Of a stretch of 64,000 nt of DNA, positions 19,635 through 29,504 are shown piece after piece. A program made the translations under genes and the position numbers. The notes beneath the pieces were generated by a model. The model ran no database searches and was not told the origin of the DNA. It saw nothing but the letters and a program-made list of their open reading frames with translations. Source of the DNA: Bryobacter sp. (GTDB lineage: Bacteria > Acidobacteriota > Terriglobia > Bryobacterales > Bryobacteraceae); contig JALHNH010000015.1 of assembly GCA_022843625.1 (NCBI GenBank), positions 80,353-144,352 on the forward strand, given 5' to 3'. Positions within the stretch are counted from its first letter, which is position 1. The number at the start of each line of letters is the position of its first letter.

Positions 19635-20354
19635 ATGAGCGAAGCACCAGACCTGTTGACCATGGACGGCGTCACCAAGGTATTCCTTACCGACGAAGTT
19701 GAAACTCACGCCCTTAGCGGCATCCACGTAAACATCAAAAAGGGTGAGTATGTTTCGATCTCCGGCCCCTCCGGCTGCGGCAAGTCGACTCTTCTCGCCA
19801 TCCTTGGCCTCCTCGATTCGCCCTCTGGTGGCACCTATGTTCTCAACGGCCGACCCGTCCAGAGCCTCAAGATGAGCGAGCGCGCTCGTATCCGCAACCG
19901 CGAAATTGGCTTCATCTTCCAGGCATTCAACCTCATCGGTGACCTCACTGTCTACGAAAACGTCGAACTCCCGCTCACCTACCGGGGCATGTCTGGTGCT
20001 GAACGCAAGAAGCGCGTCCACGAGGCTCTCGAACGCGTCGGTATGGGCCACCGCGTCAAGCACTACCCCTCACAGCTTTCCGGCGGTCAACAGCAGCGCG
20101 TCGCTGTGGCCCGCGCCCTCGCCGGCGACCCGGCCATCCTTCTCGCCGACGAACCCACCGGTAACCTCGACTCAGCCAACGGCGAAGCCGTCATGGAACT
20201 CATGCGTGATCTCCACCGCGGCGGGGCCACTATCTGCATGGTCACCCACGACAACCGCTACGCCAAGTATGCTGACCGCACCATCAAACTCTTCGACGGT
20301 CGTATCGTCGAAGAGTCCAGCGAAATGGCCACCGCTACTGAGGCCCAAAAATGA
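19635..20354 (+). CDS. ABC transporter ATP-binding protein, MacB/LolD type (first of two)
   Basis: 239 residues. Walker A is GPSGCGKST, the signature is [17 protein letters not shown], Walker B is [12 protein letters not shown], and the switch His lies in CMVTHD. These are the features of the MacB/LolD/FtsE group that powers FtsX-like permeases. Its TGA overlaps the ATG of a 53-residue membrane peptide by four bases, so they are translationally linked. It most likely energises one of the permeases encoded downstream. Confidence 0.95.
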   Translation: MSEAPDLLTMDGVTKVFLTDEVETHALSGIHVNIKKGEYVSISGPSGCGKSTLLAILGLLDSPSGGTYVLNGRPVQSLKMSERARIRNREIGFIFQAFNLIGDLTVYENVELPLTYRGMSGAERKKRVHEALERVGMGHRVKHYPSQLSGGQQQRVAVARALAGDPAILLADEPTGNLDSANGEAVMELMRDLHRGGATICMVTHDNRYAKYADRTIKLFDGRIVEESSEMATATEAQK

Positions 20355-20512
20355 AACGGCAGCTCGAGCGCTACTTCGAACTCTTCCCGATTCTCGTCAT
20401 CATCCTCATCATGATGGCCGGCGAGCGTCGCCACTCGAAGATTCATCCTGTCGAATTCGACCTCAGCGCTCCCTCGATGGAATCCCAGATCCCTCACCTT
20501 ATCTTTCGTTAG
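20351..20512 (+). CDS. 53-residue single-span membrane peptide in the exporter operon
   Basis: An ATG at 20351 overlaps the stop of the ATPase gene as ATGA, and the frame runs to TAG at 20510-20512. The peptide begins [12 protein letters not shown], has one hydrophobic stretch (PILVIILIMMAGE), and ends in a polar tail with IHPVEFDLSAPS. The overlap, the fit between two operon genes and the plausible membrane topology argue that it is real. I do not recognise a family. It might help assemble or regulate the transporter, but that is inference only. Confidence 0.6.
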   Translation: MKRQLERYFELFPILVIILIMMAGERRHSKIHPVEFDLSAPSMESQIPHLIFR

Positions 20513-20538
20513 CCTAAATTCCAACTCGGAGATCCCAC

Positions 20539-22974
20539 ATGAGCGCGCTACTGAGCGACGCAAGAGTATCCTTGCGTCTACTCCTGAAGACCAAAGGCTT
20601 TGCTGTCGTATCGATCCTCCTTCTCGCCTTCGGCATTGGCATGAACATGACCCTGTTCACCATTGCCAATTGTGCACTCTTCAAACCCATGACGGGTGTG
20701 AAGCACGCTGACATGCTTGCCGTCGTCGGCCGCACCCAAAGTGGTCGGGGCTTTGACAACACCTCGTGGGCTACGTATTCCGATCTGCGCAAGGGCAGCC
20801 AACTCTTTTCTGATTTGGCCGCCTTTGACCTCCGCCCCTTCAGCCTCGCCGTCGATGGCCGTACCGAGAGACTTATGGGCGCCGAAGTCAGCGAAAACTA
20901 TTTTGATACTCTCGGAGTCAAGCCTTCGAGCGGCCGCCTCTTCCGTCGCGACGAAGGCCAAAAAGCAGGCGAAGACCCGGTAGCCGTCCTCAGCCATACC
21001 TACTGGCAAAGCCATTTCGGCTCAGACCTCACGCTCATCGGAAAGTCCGTGCAGGTCAACGGCCACCCCTTCACCATCATCGGCATCGCAGAGAAAGGCT
21101 TCCGCGGGCACGAAGTCCGTCAGGGAGACCTCTGGGTCCTGATCCCCACCACTACTCTCTTTTCAAACTCTACCGATCTGCTCAATCGCTACGACTTCTC
21201 CTTGCTCGTCATGGTCGGCCGACTCAAGCCCAATATAGATCCACGTGCGGCCCAGCGCGAAATGGATGCCCTCTTTGCCGGTATCCAAAAGGCCCACCCC
21301 AAAGAAATGAAAGACCAGGGCATCCGCGTCACTCCCTATCATCCGCTCGGCCAGGCCGACATACGCGATCTCGCTATCCAGGTCTTCGGCGTATTTGGAG
21401 TCCTCGCTTCGCTCGTTCTTCTCAGCGTCTGCGCCAATCTCGGCGGTGTCGTCCTGGCCCGCGCCATGGCCCGCCAGCGCGAATTCGCCGTTCGCCTTTC
21501 TCTTGGCGCAACCCGCTTCCACCTCATGCGCCAAATGCTGGTAGAAGCCGCCATGCTCACCATCCCCGGCGCTCTGCTCGGCCTCCTGATCTCCGCCTGG
21601 ATCGGAGACCTCTTTCTCACTTCACTCCCCATCGACGCCTTCACCGTCCAGCTCGACACCGTACCAGACTGGCGCTCCCTCACAGTCTTCATGGCACTCT
21701 GCCTCTTTTCTATTTTGTCCTTCGTCACTCTTCCCCTCTGGCAGACGATGCGCTCCAATTTGCAACCTGCTCTCAAGAGTGGCGAAAACGCGGTCGGCTT
21801 GCGCAAGTCCTGGGTCCGCGAAGGCCTCGTCTTCGTTCAGGTCTTCGTCAGCGTGGTTCTCTTGTCCGGGGCTGGTCTTCTCGGTATGACTCTCTGGAAT
21901 CTCAGCAGCGTCGACCTCAACATGAAGCCAGACCACCTGCTTAGCGTCTCAATCAATCCTCGGCTAAACGGCTACAAAGATGCCGCCAGTCAGGATCTCT
22001 ACACCCGTCTTCAGCAACGCCTGGAGTCCATGCCCGGCATCGTGTCTGTCTCCTCTACTGCCATGCTCCCTCTCGCTGGTGGTGGTCTGGGAATCGGTTC
22101 CCTCTACGGTGGTGCGATCCCTAAAGAAGACCCAATCTTCAGCGATGCCAGCGTAGTCGGCCCACGCTATCTCGAAACCATTGGCATGTCGCTCCTGCGG
22201 GGCCGCGACTTCCAGTCCTCCGACACCAAAAACTCCCAGCCAGTCGTCATCCTGAATCAAATTTTCGCCAGGAAGTTCTTCGGAGACCAGGACCCCATCG
22301 GCCGCTATCTTTATCTCAAGGACGAGGCGATCAAGGCAATGTTGGTGGTCGGTGTCGCAGCCAATGCTTCCTATCGATCCATAGGCGAATCCCCACGCGA
22401 CATGTTCTTCGTCCCCGTCCGTCAATTCGACTTTGGTCAGCAAAGCTTCCTCATCCGAACTCGCTATGCACCTCTCACCATGCTGGACCCGGTCAAGGCT
22501 GCCATCTCCTCCCTCGATCCAAACCTGCCTGTTTATGACCCCAAAACCATGGAAATGCAACTCGACCAGGCCGCCTGGCCCTGGCGAGCTATGGGCCTCG
22601 TCGCAATCACCTCAAGCGCCCTTGCCGCCCTCATCGCATTCGTTGGCCTCTTCGGGCTGATTGCCTGGACGGTCGCCCGCCGTACCCGCGAGATCGGCCT
22701 CAAAATGGCCCTCGGCGCAGCCAACAAAACGATCCTGCAGGAAACCATCTGGCGTGGTGCCCGCGCCGCCATTTTCGCCGCCATCACTGGCTTCGCCTTC
22801 TCCCTCTTGGCCGCCGGTCAACTCAGCGAATTTCTCGTCGGCGTAAACCCACGAGACCCTTTGCTCTTCCTCGGCATCGCCTTCGGCTTCACTCTGGTAG
22901 TCGCTGCCGCCATCCTCGCACCTGCCCGCCGCGCCCTCACCATCAGTCCAATGGAGGCACTGCGCTATGAATGA
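20539..22974 (+). CDS. ABC transporter permease, FtsX/MacB type with two repeats (first)
   Basis: 811 residues. The N-terminal membrane helix (VVSILLLAFGIGMNMTLFTI) and a MacB-like periplasmic domain (about 45-250) are followed by an FtsX block (VLASLVLLSVCANLGGVVLA, REFAVRLSLGA), and the unit is then repeated in the second half, ending with REIGLKMALGA and a last helix pair. This duplicated layout is common in the acidobacterial 'ADOP' permeases. The gene overlaps the next permease by eight bases. GGAG before the ATG serves as ribosome binding site. It probably pairs with a second permease and the two ATPases; the substrate is unknown. Confidence 0.9.
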   Translation: MSALLSDARVSLRLLLKTKGFAVVSILLLAFGIGMNMTLFTIANCALFKPMTGVKHADMLAVVGRTQSGRGFDNTSWATYSDLRKGSQLFSDLAAFDLRPFSLAVDGRTERLMGAEVSENYFDTLGVKPSSGRLFRRDEGQKAGEDPVAVLSHTYWQSHFGSDLTLIGKSVQVNGHPFTIIGIAEKGFRGHEVRQGDLWVLIPTTTLFSNSTDLLNRYDFSLLVMVGRLKPNIDPRAAQREMDALFAGIQKAHPKEMKDQGIRVTPYHPLGQADIRDLAIQVFGVFGVLASLVLLSVCANLGGVVLARAMARQREFAVRLSLGATRFHLMRQMLVEAAMLTIPGALLGLLISAWIGDLFLTSLPIDAFTVQLDTVPDWRSLTVFMALCLFSILSFVTLPLWQTMRSNLQPALKSGENAVGLRKSWVREGLVFVQVFVSVVLLSGAGLLGMTLWNLSSVDLNMKPDHLLSVSINPRLNGYKDAASQDLYTRLQQRLESMPGIVSVSSTAMLPLAGGGLGIGSLYGGAIPKEDPIFSDASVVGPRYLETIGMSLLRGRDFQSSDTKNSQPVVILNQIFARKFFGDQDPIGRYLYLKDEAIKAMLVVGVAANASYRSIGESPRDMFFVPVRQFDFGQQSFLIRTRYAPLTMLDPVKAAISSLDPNLPVYDPKTMEMQLDQAAWPWRAMGLVAITSSALAALIAFVGLFGLIAWTVARRTREIGLKMALGAANKTILQETIWRGARAAIFAAITGFAFSLLAAGQLSEFLVGVNPRDPLLFLGIAFGFTLVVAAAILAPARRALTISPMEALRYE

Positions 22975-25390
22975 GATCGTTTTTGCCTGCCGTCGCTTAC
23001 TCAAGCATCCACTCCCGCTGACAGCCGGCCTCCTCGCCTTCATGCTTGGCATTGGCCTCAACACTGCGATGTACTCGATTGCTGACGCCCTGATCTTGCG
23101 CCCCCTCGAACTCCCATCCCTCGATCGCCTCGCCACCTTCGACTCTTCGGCAAAAGGCCTCCAATTGGGCATTCGCGATATGTCCCCGGCCGACTATTTC
23201 GAGTTCCAGGCCTCCTCGAAATCCTTTGAATCTCTCGGCTTCGCAGACTATTGGAACGCCACCATCACTCGCGACGCCGATCCCGAATTCGTTTCTGCCG
23301 CGCGTGTATCCTCCAACTGGTTTGACATGCTTGGCTCCAAGATCCTGCTCGGTCGCGGCTTCCGTCCCGGCGAAGATCAAGCCGGCAAGAATCGTGTCGC
23401 AGTGCTCTCTCACGGTCTCTGGACTCGCCGCTACGCCTCAGACCCCAGGGTCATTGGCCGCCAGATCCGTCTTAACAATCAGGACTACCAGATCATCGGT
23501 GTCGTCAATCAAACCTCGCGCTTCCCTTCCTATATGGATTTGTTCAGTCCATACCCGCGCACTCCCGACTTTGACCAGAACCGTACTGACTTCGAATACA
23601 GCATCGTGGGTCGCCTCAAGCCCGGCGTCTCTCTAGCCACCGCTTCCGCCGAAGTAGCAACCCTCCAGTCCTCAATCGTCAAACGGAATCCAACCTCTCA
23701 CGAAGGCCGCCTTGTCCAACTTGTCCCCTTGGGCGAACGGGTTGCCGGCACCAACGACATTGCTGCTCAATATATGCGCATGCTCCTCTTTGCAACTGGC
23801 TTCGCCCTCCTCATTGCTTGCGCCAACGTCGCCAATCTCCAACTGGCCCGTGTCACCGGCCGTGCGCGCGAGTTCGCCATCATGAGTGCGCTCGGTGCCG
23901 GTCGCTGGCCGATCGCGCGTCAGGTTCTGATCGAAAGCCTCATCCTGTCCGGCGGCGGAGCTATCGTCGGCTGCCTTGCTAGCATCTGGTATCTCGACCT
24001 CATAAAAGCCCTGCTCCCGACGGAGATGTGGCAGTTCATTCCCATGTGGTCTTACATGCGAGTCGATGTATCGGCAGTCACCGCAACTGCTTTGCTGGCT
24101 GTCGCCGCCGGCGTCATCGCGGGTGTCGCTCCTGCCTGGCAATCTTCACGCTCGAACGCACAGGATTCACTCCGCGAAGGTGGCCGCGCCGCAACTGCCA
24201 CCTCGGCCCGTCAGTGGTTCCGCGGTGGCCTCGTAGCCTTCCAGATGGCCCTCGCCATCGTCCTTCTCATCGGCGCTGGCCTCATGGTTCGTGGTGCCCG
24301 CGCTTCTATCCAGGTCTTCGATGCCAAACACCCGGAACAGATAGCAACCATGCAGGCAGTCTTACCAGATGCCGCGTACTCAACCCGTGCCAAACGCATT
24401 GAGTTCGCCCGCCGCCTGGAGCAGGAACTCAAACGCCTCCCTGGTGCTACAACCGTTGCTCTCGTGAACCATGTCCCGCTCTCCGACGACGGCTCCTCCG
24501 TCCATTACAACGTCGAAGGCCGGCCCCTCCCCAAGCTTTCAGATCGACCCCGCGCCCTCAATCTGGTCGTCACGCCCTCTTACTTCGAATTGATGAAGAT
24601 CCCCCTCCGCCAGGGCCGCTACCTCGCTTCGGAAGACAGCGATGGCCGCGAACCCGTTTGTGTCATTGACGACAAACTCTCTAAGGCCCGCTTTCCGCAA
24701 TCGAACCCAATCGGCGAACGCCTCGTCCTGCTCTTCGATGATCTTAAGCCCACCTGCCGAATCGTCGGTATCGTCGGCTCAGAGATGCATTTTGCCTGGG
24801 AGAAGACTCCAAGGCCCACCATCTATCGCCCCATAGATCAACATGGCTCCCGTGGAGTCGCACTCATGGTCCGCACCACCGGCCCCATCCTCCCGATGCT
24901 CGCTGCTGCCAAAAAAGCGGTTCTCGCCGTCGACCCAGACCAACCCGTTCGTCAGCAGTTCTCATATCAGGAACTGATCGAGACCACCCTCGCAGGCCTC
25001 CGCATGATCGCCATTTTCATGATCGGCATTGGTGCTGTGGCCATCATTCTCGCTTGCCTCGGTGTCTACAGCGTCATGTCCTATGTCGTTGCCGAGCGCA
25101 CCAGCGAGATCGGCATGCGCCTCGCCATGGGGGCGCAGCCCTCGGACATTTTCAAGCTCCTCGGCCGCCAGGCCTTCTTCATGACCGGCTCGGGCATCGC
25201 CATCGGCCTCTTGGGCGGATACGCGATAGCTCAACTCTTCAGCGGCCTCATCTTCGGCGTCAACTCAAACGACTTCTGGGGCCTTTCGAGCGGCGCCCTT
25301 TTGCTGGCAGCAGTAGCCGCTCTCGCTATTTACTTCCCCGCCAGACGCGCAATTCAAATGGACCCCGCAACCGCATTGCGGCATGATTGA
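22967..25390 (+). CDS. ABC transporter permease, FtsX/MacB type with two repeats (second)
   Basis: 807 residues with the same duplicated plan as its upstream neighbour: N-terminal helix (LTAGLLAFMLGIGLNTAMYS), periplasmic domain, FtsX block (FALLIACANVANLQLARVTG, REFAIMSALGAGRW), a second periplasmic domain and a final FtsX block (TSEIGMRLAMGAQPSDIF). Both permeases share the layout but differ clearly in sequence, so the pair is an old duplication. The start overlaps the previous gene (ATGAATGA) and the end overlaps the next ATPase gene by eight bases. Confidence 0.9.
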   Translation: MNEIVFACRRLLKHPLPLTAGLLAFMLGIGLNTAMYSIADALILRPLELPSLDRLATFDSSAKGLQLGIRDMSPADYFEFQASSKSFESLGFADYWNATITRDADPEFVSAARVSSNWFDMLGSKILLGRGFRPGEDQAGKNRVAVLSHGLWTRRYASDPRVIGRQIRLNNQDYQIIGVVNQTSRFPSYMDLFSPYPRTPDFDQNRTDFEYSIVGRLKPGVSLATASAEVATLQSSIVKRNPTSHEGRLVQLVPLGERVAGTNDIAAQYMRMLLFATGFALLIACANVANLQLARVTGRAREFAIMSALGAGRWPIARQVLIESLILSGGGAIVGCLASIWYLDLIKALLPTEMWQFIPMWSYMRVDVSAVTATALLAVAAGVIAGVAPAWQSSRSNAQDSLREGGRAATATSARQWFRGGLVAFQMALAIVLLIGAGLMVRGARASIQVFDAKHPEQIATMQAVLPDAAYSTRAKRIEFARRLEQELKRLPGATTVALVNHVPLSDDGSSVHYNVEGRPLPKLSDRPRALNLVVTPSYFELMKIPLRQGRYLASEDSDGREPVCVIDDKLSKARFPQSNPIGERLVLLFDDLKPTCRIVGIVGSEMHFAWEKTPRPTIYRPIDQHGSRGVALMVRTTGPILPMLAAAKKAVLAVDPDQPVRQQFSYQELIETTLAGLRMIAIFMIGIGAVAIILACLGVYSVMSYVVAERTSEIGMRLAMGAQPSDIFKLLGRQAFFMTGSGIAIGLLGGYAIAQLFSGLIFGVNSNDFWGLSSGALLLAAVAALAIYFPARRAIQMDPATALRHD

Positions 25391-26060
25391 TAAAGCAATG
25401 ATCGAACTGCGAAATATCGAAAAAGCCTACCAGCATGGGCCATCCAAGAGCTTTGTGTTGCGCCGCATCGACGTAACCATCAAAGAAGGCGAATTCGTCT
25501 CCATCATGGGCCCGTCCGGGGCAGGCAAGAGTACCCTCCTCTACGTCATCGGCATGCACGATAGCGACTGGACCGGGGAATACTACCTGATGGGCCAACC
25601 CGTCCACAAGATGAACCGTAAAGACCGCAACGAAGTCTATAAACAAAACTTCGGCTTTGTGTTTCAGAGCTACCATCTCCTCGACAGCCTCACTGTTGCT
25701 GAAAACATCGAGATGCCACTCACCTACCGCAATATCAAAAAGAGCGACCGTGAAGCCATCGTCGCCGATACTCTCGACCGCTTCCAGATGGTAGGCAAAA
25801 AAGACCTTTTCCCCAATCAGCTCTCTGGCGGCCAGCAACAGCTTGTCGGCATCGCCCGCGCCATGGTCGCCAAGCCCAAAGTGATCCTCGCCGACGAACC
25901 CACCGGCAACCTCCACACCAGCCAGGGCAAAGAAATAATGGAGATGTTCAAGAAGCTCAACAACGAAGGCACCACCATCATCCAGGTCACTCACTCTGAC
26001 GTCAATGCCACCTATGGCAACCGGATCATCGAGATCCGTGACGGATGGATCGAGAAGTGA
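25383..26060 (+). CDS. ABC transporter ATP-binding protein, MacB/LolD type (second)
   Basis: 225 residues. Walker A is GPSGAGKST, the signature [15 protein letters not shown], Walker [13 protein letters not shown]. The residue after the Walker B Glu-Pro-Thr-Gly-Asn-Leu is His rather than the usual Asp (D-loop variant), and the signature has Leu-Val where most have Arg-Val. An ATG at 25398 is a possible alternative start. The operon thus has two ATPases for two permeases, one complete and one slightly divergent. Confidence 0.93.
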   Translation: MIDKAMIELRNIEKAYQHGPSKSFVLRRIDVTIKEGEFVSIMGPSGAGKSTLLYVIGMHDSDWTGEYYLMGQPVHKMNRKDRNEVYKQNFGFVFQSYHLLDSLTVAENIEMPLTYRNIKKSDREAIVADTLDRFQMVGKKDLFPNQLSGGQQQLVGIARAMVAKPKVILADEPTGNLHTSQGKEIMEMFKKLNNEGTTIIQVTHSDVNATYGNRIIEIRDGWIEK

Positions 26061-27436
26061 AGTCGGCCATCAAGCCGCGCATCCTTATTGCCGACGATCA
26101 GATCGACGTACGGGAAGCCCTGCGCCTCTTGCTCAAGCCCGAAGGCTACGAAATTGAAACCTTCCCCAGTCCAGACGACGTCATCCGCGCTCTTGAGAAG
26201 CGCGAATATGACGCTCTCATCATGGACCTCAACTACACCCGCGACACCACCTCCGGCCAGGAAGGCCTTGATCTCCTAAGCAAAGTTCAGGAGATCGACC
26301 CCATGCTTCCCGTAGTAGTTATGACTGCCTGGGGCACTGTCAGTCTCGCCGTAGAAGCCATGCGGCGCGGTGCCCGCGACTTCCTCACCAAACCATGGGA
26401 GAACGAACGCCTCGTCTCAATCGTAAGAACCCAGCTCAACCTCAGCAACGCTCTCAAGCGCCAGCAGCGCCTCGAAGCCGAGAACCTGCTCCTCCGCGAT
26501 GCATCCGGCCCCACCATGATCGCCAGGTCCGAGGCCATGCAGCCGGTCATTGAACTCATCGCTCGCGTAGGGCCTAGTGACGCCAACGTTCTCGTAACCG
26601 GCGAACCCGGTGTCGGCAAAGAAGTTGTCGCAAACAAGCTCCACGCCATCTCAACTCGCTGCTCAAAGCCCATGGTCAGCGTCAACGCCGGTGGCCTCGC
26701 TGAAGGCGTCTTCGAGAGCGAACTCTTCGGCCACGTTAAAGGTGCCTTCACCGATGCCAAGACAGACCGCGTCGGCCGCTTTGAACTTGCCGACACCGGC
26801 ACTCTGTTCCTCGACGAAATCGCCAACGTCTCGATGAGCCTCCAGTCCAAACTCCTCCGTGTTCTCGAAACCGGGGAAATGGAGCGCGTTGGCTCATCCC
26901 GCACCAAAAAGGTGGATGTTCGGGTAATCAGCGCCACCAACGCCGATCTCCACAAAGAAGTCGAAGAAGGCCGTTTTCGCCAGGATCTGCTCTTCCGTCT
27001 CAACACCATCGAGATCCACATTCCACCCTTGCGTGAGCGACGCGAAGATACTCTCGCCCTCGCCAGTTTTTTCCTCGACAAACACGCCCAGCGCTACCGC
27101 AAAGCCCTCTCTGGCTTCGACCCAGGTGCTGTACAGGCGATGATGGAACACCGCTGGCCCGGCAACGTGCGGGAGCTCAACCACGTCGTCGAGCGGGCCG
27201 TTCTGATGTCCGCAGGCACACAGATCCGCGCTCAGGATTTAGCCCTTCGCCCTAGCACCGGCACCGCCCAGAAGCTCGAAGACATGAGTCTCGAAGACGT
27301 CGAAGCCCATCTCATCAAGAAAGCCCTCGACCGTTTCGGCGGCAACGTCAGCACCGCCGCCGGTGCCCTCGGCCTCAGCCGCAGTGCCCTCTATCGCCGT
27401 CTGCAACGATACAATCTCCATCGATACACCACATGA
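26045..27436 (+). CDS. Sigma-54-dependent response regulator (NtrC family)
   Basis: 463 residues from 26045; a GTG at 26057 that overlaps the ATPase stop as GTGA is an equally good start. The receiver has ILIADDQIDVREAL and the phosphoacceptor Asp61 (LIMDLNY). The AAA domain has Walker A GEPGVGKE, Walker B TLFLDEIAN and the sensor FRQDLLFRLN. The sigma-54 contact loop reads GAFTDA instead of the consensus GAFTGA. A Fis-type helix-turn-helix closes the protein (VSTAAGALGLSRSALYRRLQ). With the kinase gene overlapping its end it should control transcription in response to a signal, perhaps of this same operon. Confidence 0.94.
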   Translation: MDREVKSAIKPRILIADDQIDVREALRLLLKPEGYEIETFPSPDDVIRALEKREYDALIMDLNYTRDTTSGQEGLDLLSKVQEIDPMLPVVVMTAWGTVSLAVEAMRRGARDFLTKPWENERLVSIVRTQLNLSNALKRQQRLEAENLLLRDASGPTMIARSEAMQPVIELIARVGPSDANVLVTGEPGVGKEVVANKLHAISTRCSKPMVSVNAGGLAEGVFESELFGHVKGAFTDAKTDRVGRFELADTGTLFLDEIANVSMSLQSKLLRVLETGEMERVGSSRTKKVDVRVISATNADLHKEVEEGRFRQDLLFRLNTIEIHIPPLRERREDTLALASFFLDKHAQRYRKALSGFDPGAVQAMMEHRWPGNVRELNHVVERAVLMSAGTQIRAQDLALRPSTGTAQKLEDMSLEDVEAHLIKKALDRFGGNVSTAAGALGLSRSALYRRLQRYNLHRYTT

Positions 27437-28782
27437 AGCTTGCTCACGAGAGGCGCATCCAGCTCACCGCGATGGCAGGTGGCCTTCCCGCTATCGTCAC
27501 TGCGCTCGGCATCCTCTGGACAGGAGACTACACTTCCAAAGTTCAGTGGACCCTCTCGTCCATCATCCTCGTCGCCTGGTTCGCCTTTGCCAACTCAGTC
27601 CGCGAACTCGTCGCCTCACCTCTCCGCACTGTTGCCAATCTCCTCGAAGCCATTCGTGAAGGCGATTATTCGATCCGTGGCCGTACCACCTCCCTCGACG
27701 ATTCTCTCGGCGAGGTTCTCGAACAGGTAAACGCTATGGGCACCACCCTCCAGCAGCAACGCCTCGGTGCACTCGAAGCCACAGCGCTGCTGCGCAAGGT
27801 GATGGAAGAAATCAACGTTGCCATCTTCGCCTTCGATGGCGAAAACAAACTACGCCTCGTAAACAAAGGTGCAGAAGCTCTCCTTGGCCGCCCCGTGGAG
27901 CGACTTCTCGGCGAAACCGCTGACAGCCTTGGCCTCGAGGATTGCCTCAAAGGTGAAATGCGCACGATGACTCGCAGCTTCCCGGGTGGCACCGGCCGTT
28001 GGGGTGTCAGCTGCAGCACCTTCCGTGAAGGTGGCATTCCCCACCAACTTCTCGTCCTGACTGACCTCACTCGCCCCCTGCGCGAAGAAGAACTCCAGGC
28101 CTGGCAGCGCATCGTCAGAGTGCTCGGCCACGAACTCAATAACTCTCTCGCCCCCATCAAATCGATAGCTGGCAGCCTCGGCAATATAGTTGAGCGCGAT
28201 CCTCTCCCAGACGATTGGAAAGAAGACATGCGCCACGGCCTCAACATCATCGGCTCGCGCGCAGAAAGCCTCCAGCGTTTCCTCAGTGCCTATACTCGTC
28301 TTGCCAAGTTGCCAAGCCCCACTCTTGCAGCCACTTCCATAGAACCTCTCGTTCGAAGAGCCACGGCCATGGAGCTTCGCAAAAAAGTCGAGATTGTCTC
28401 TGGACCTGAATTCACCATTGAAGCTGATGCCGATCAGATCGAACAGGTGCTGATCAACCTAACCAAAAACGCCGTAGAGGCGGGTGGGGACGTACGCATC
28501 GGTTGGGGCCGCACCTCCGTGCTGGCTGGTCCAAGACTTGAGATCTGGATCGAAGACGGTGGCCCGGGCTTATCCAACACAGCCAACCTCTTTGTACCTT
28601 TCTTCACCACCAAACCGGGCGGCAGCGGCATCGGCCTGGTGCTCTGCCGTCAAATTGCTGAAGCCCATGGCGGTACATTGGAGTTGAAGAACAATACAGG
28701 CAAACCGGGTTGCACGGCCCGCTTGTTACTTCCCTTGGCATCGCATGATTCACCTGCTATTCCTATTGGCGTTACAGTATGA
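27433..28782 (+). CDS. Sensor histidine kinase, NtrY-like
   Basis: 449 residues. Two hydrophobic segments at the N-terminus (about 15-52) are followed by HAMP, a PAS domain (about 120-200), HisKA with His233 in RVLGHELNNSLAPIKS, and HATPase motifs NLTKNAVEAG, DGGPGLS and GSGIGLVLCRQI. This is the NtrY/NtrB style of kinase that pairs with sigma-54 regulators. The start overlaps the regulator stop as ATGA. No large periplasmic sensor domain is seen, so it may sense membrane or cytoplasmic state. Confidence 0.93.
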   Translation: MKLAHERRIQLTAMAGGLPAIVTALGILWTGDYTSKVQWTLSSIILVAWFAFANSVRELVASPLRTVANLLEAIREGDYSIRGRTTSLDDSLGEVLEQVNAMGTTLQQQRLGALEATALLRKVMEEINVAIFAFDGENKLRLVNKGAEALLGRPVERLLGETADSLGLEDCLKGEMRTMTRSFPGGTGRWGVSCSTFREGGIPHQLLVLTDLTRPLREEELQAWQRIVRVLGHELNNSLAPIKSIAGSLGNIVERDPLPDDWKEDMRHGLNIIGSRAESLQRFLSAYTRLAKLPSPTLAATSIEPLVRRATAMELRKKVEIVSGPEFTIEADADQIEQVLINLTKNAVEAGGDVRIGWGRTSVLAGPRLEIWIEDGGPGLSNTANLFVPFFTTKPGGSGIGLVLCRQIAEAHGGTLELKNNTGKPGCTARLLLPLASHDSPAIPIGVTV

Positions 28783-29500
28783 CCCGAATCTCTCACCGAA
28801 GTTCACCGAGGCTTCGCGTCTGCTCCAGCAGCAGCGCTTTCCAGAAGCAATCACAATCCTCGATACGCTGACTAAAGAAAAACCTGCGGTGGGCGAGTAT
28901 TGGTATGCCCTTGGAATCGCCCAGGCTGCCAGCGGAAATTCCGCCGCCTCCCTGGCACCCCTCGAAAAGGCCTGCACCATCCCCGATCGCGTTGCCAGAG
29001 CCTGCTATCACTGGGGCCGCCAGTTCCAATCCATGCGTCGCCACTCCGACGCAATCGCAGCTTTCGATAAGGCAGGCAAAAACGCCGAAGACTCCCTCCT
29101 GCTCACAGCAAAAGCCCAAAGCTACGAAGCTCTGGATCAACCCGGTGCCGCCGACCAGGCTTACCGTGGCGCACTTGCAGAAAGCGCCCTCCGCCCCAAG
29201 AATTCTGCCGAGATCCAGCTTCGCTACAGCGCCTTTCTCATCCGCCAGGGCAATATTGAAGCCTCTCTCTGGCAACTGGATCAGGTCATTCGGAAACAAC
29301 CGTTTATGGGAATTGCCTGGCGCGAGAAGGCCGGTCTGCTCATGGCGGTAGGCCGAAAGGAGGCCGCCGTCGACGCACTCGAACAAGCCATCGCCCACGG
29401 GGAACGCAATCGCGACAATTTGCTTTTGCTCAGCCGTATTTACGCAGAGTTGGGAAACAAAGAAAAGGCCCAATCCTACAAAGAAGAAGCCCAACAATAG
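28745..29500 (+). CDS. Exported tetratricopeptide repeat protein
   Basis: 251 residues, beginning MIHLLFLLALQYDPN, a short possible signal. Several TPR-like helices are visible (ALGIAQAASGNSAASLAPLE, YHWGRQFQSMRRHSDAIAAF, LLLLSRIYAELGNKEKAQSY). The start lies 38 bases inside the kinase gene, so the two are translated from one message. Such proteins act as scaffolds for protein contacts; what it binds is unknown. It is the last gene of the exporter operon and ends four bases before the convergent ExeA-like gene. Confidence 0.8.
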   Translation: MIHLLFLLALQYDPNLSPKFTEASRLLQQQRFPEAITILDTLTKEKPAVGEYWYALGIAQAASGNSAASLAPLEKACTIPDRVARACYHWGRQFQSMRRHSDAIAAFDKAGKNAEDSLLLTAKAQSYEALDQPGAADQAYRGALAESALRPKNSAEIQLRYSAFLIRQGNIEASLWQLDQVIRKQPFMGIAWREKAGLLMAVGRKEAAVDALEQAIAHGERNRDNLLLLSRIYAELGNKEKAQSYKEEAQQ

Positions 29501-29504
29501 GAGG

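Noticed and set aside
20258..20563. 101-residue minus-strand frame over the small membrane peptide.
   Set aside because: It lies opposite two coupled plus-strand genes and has no features of its own.
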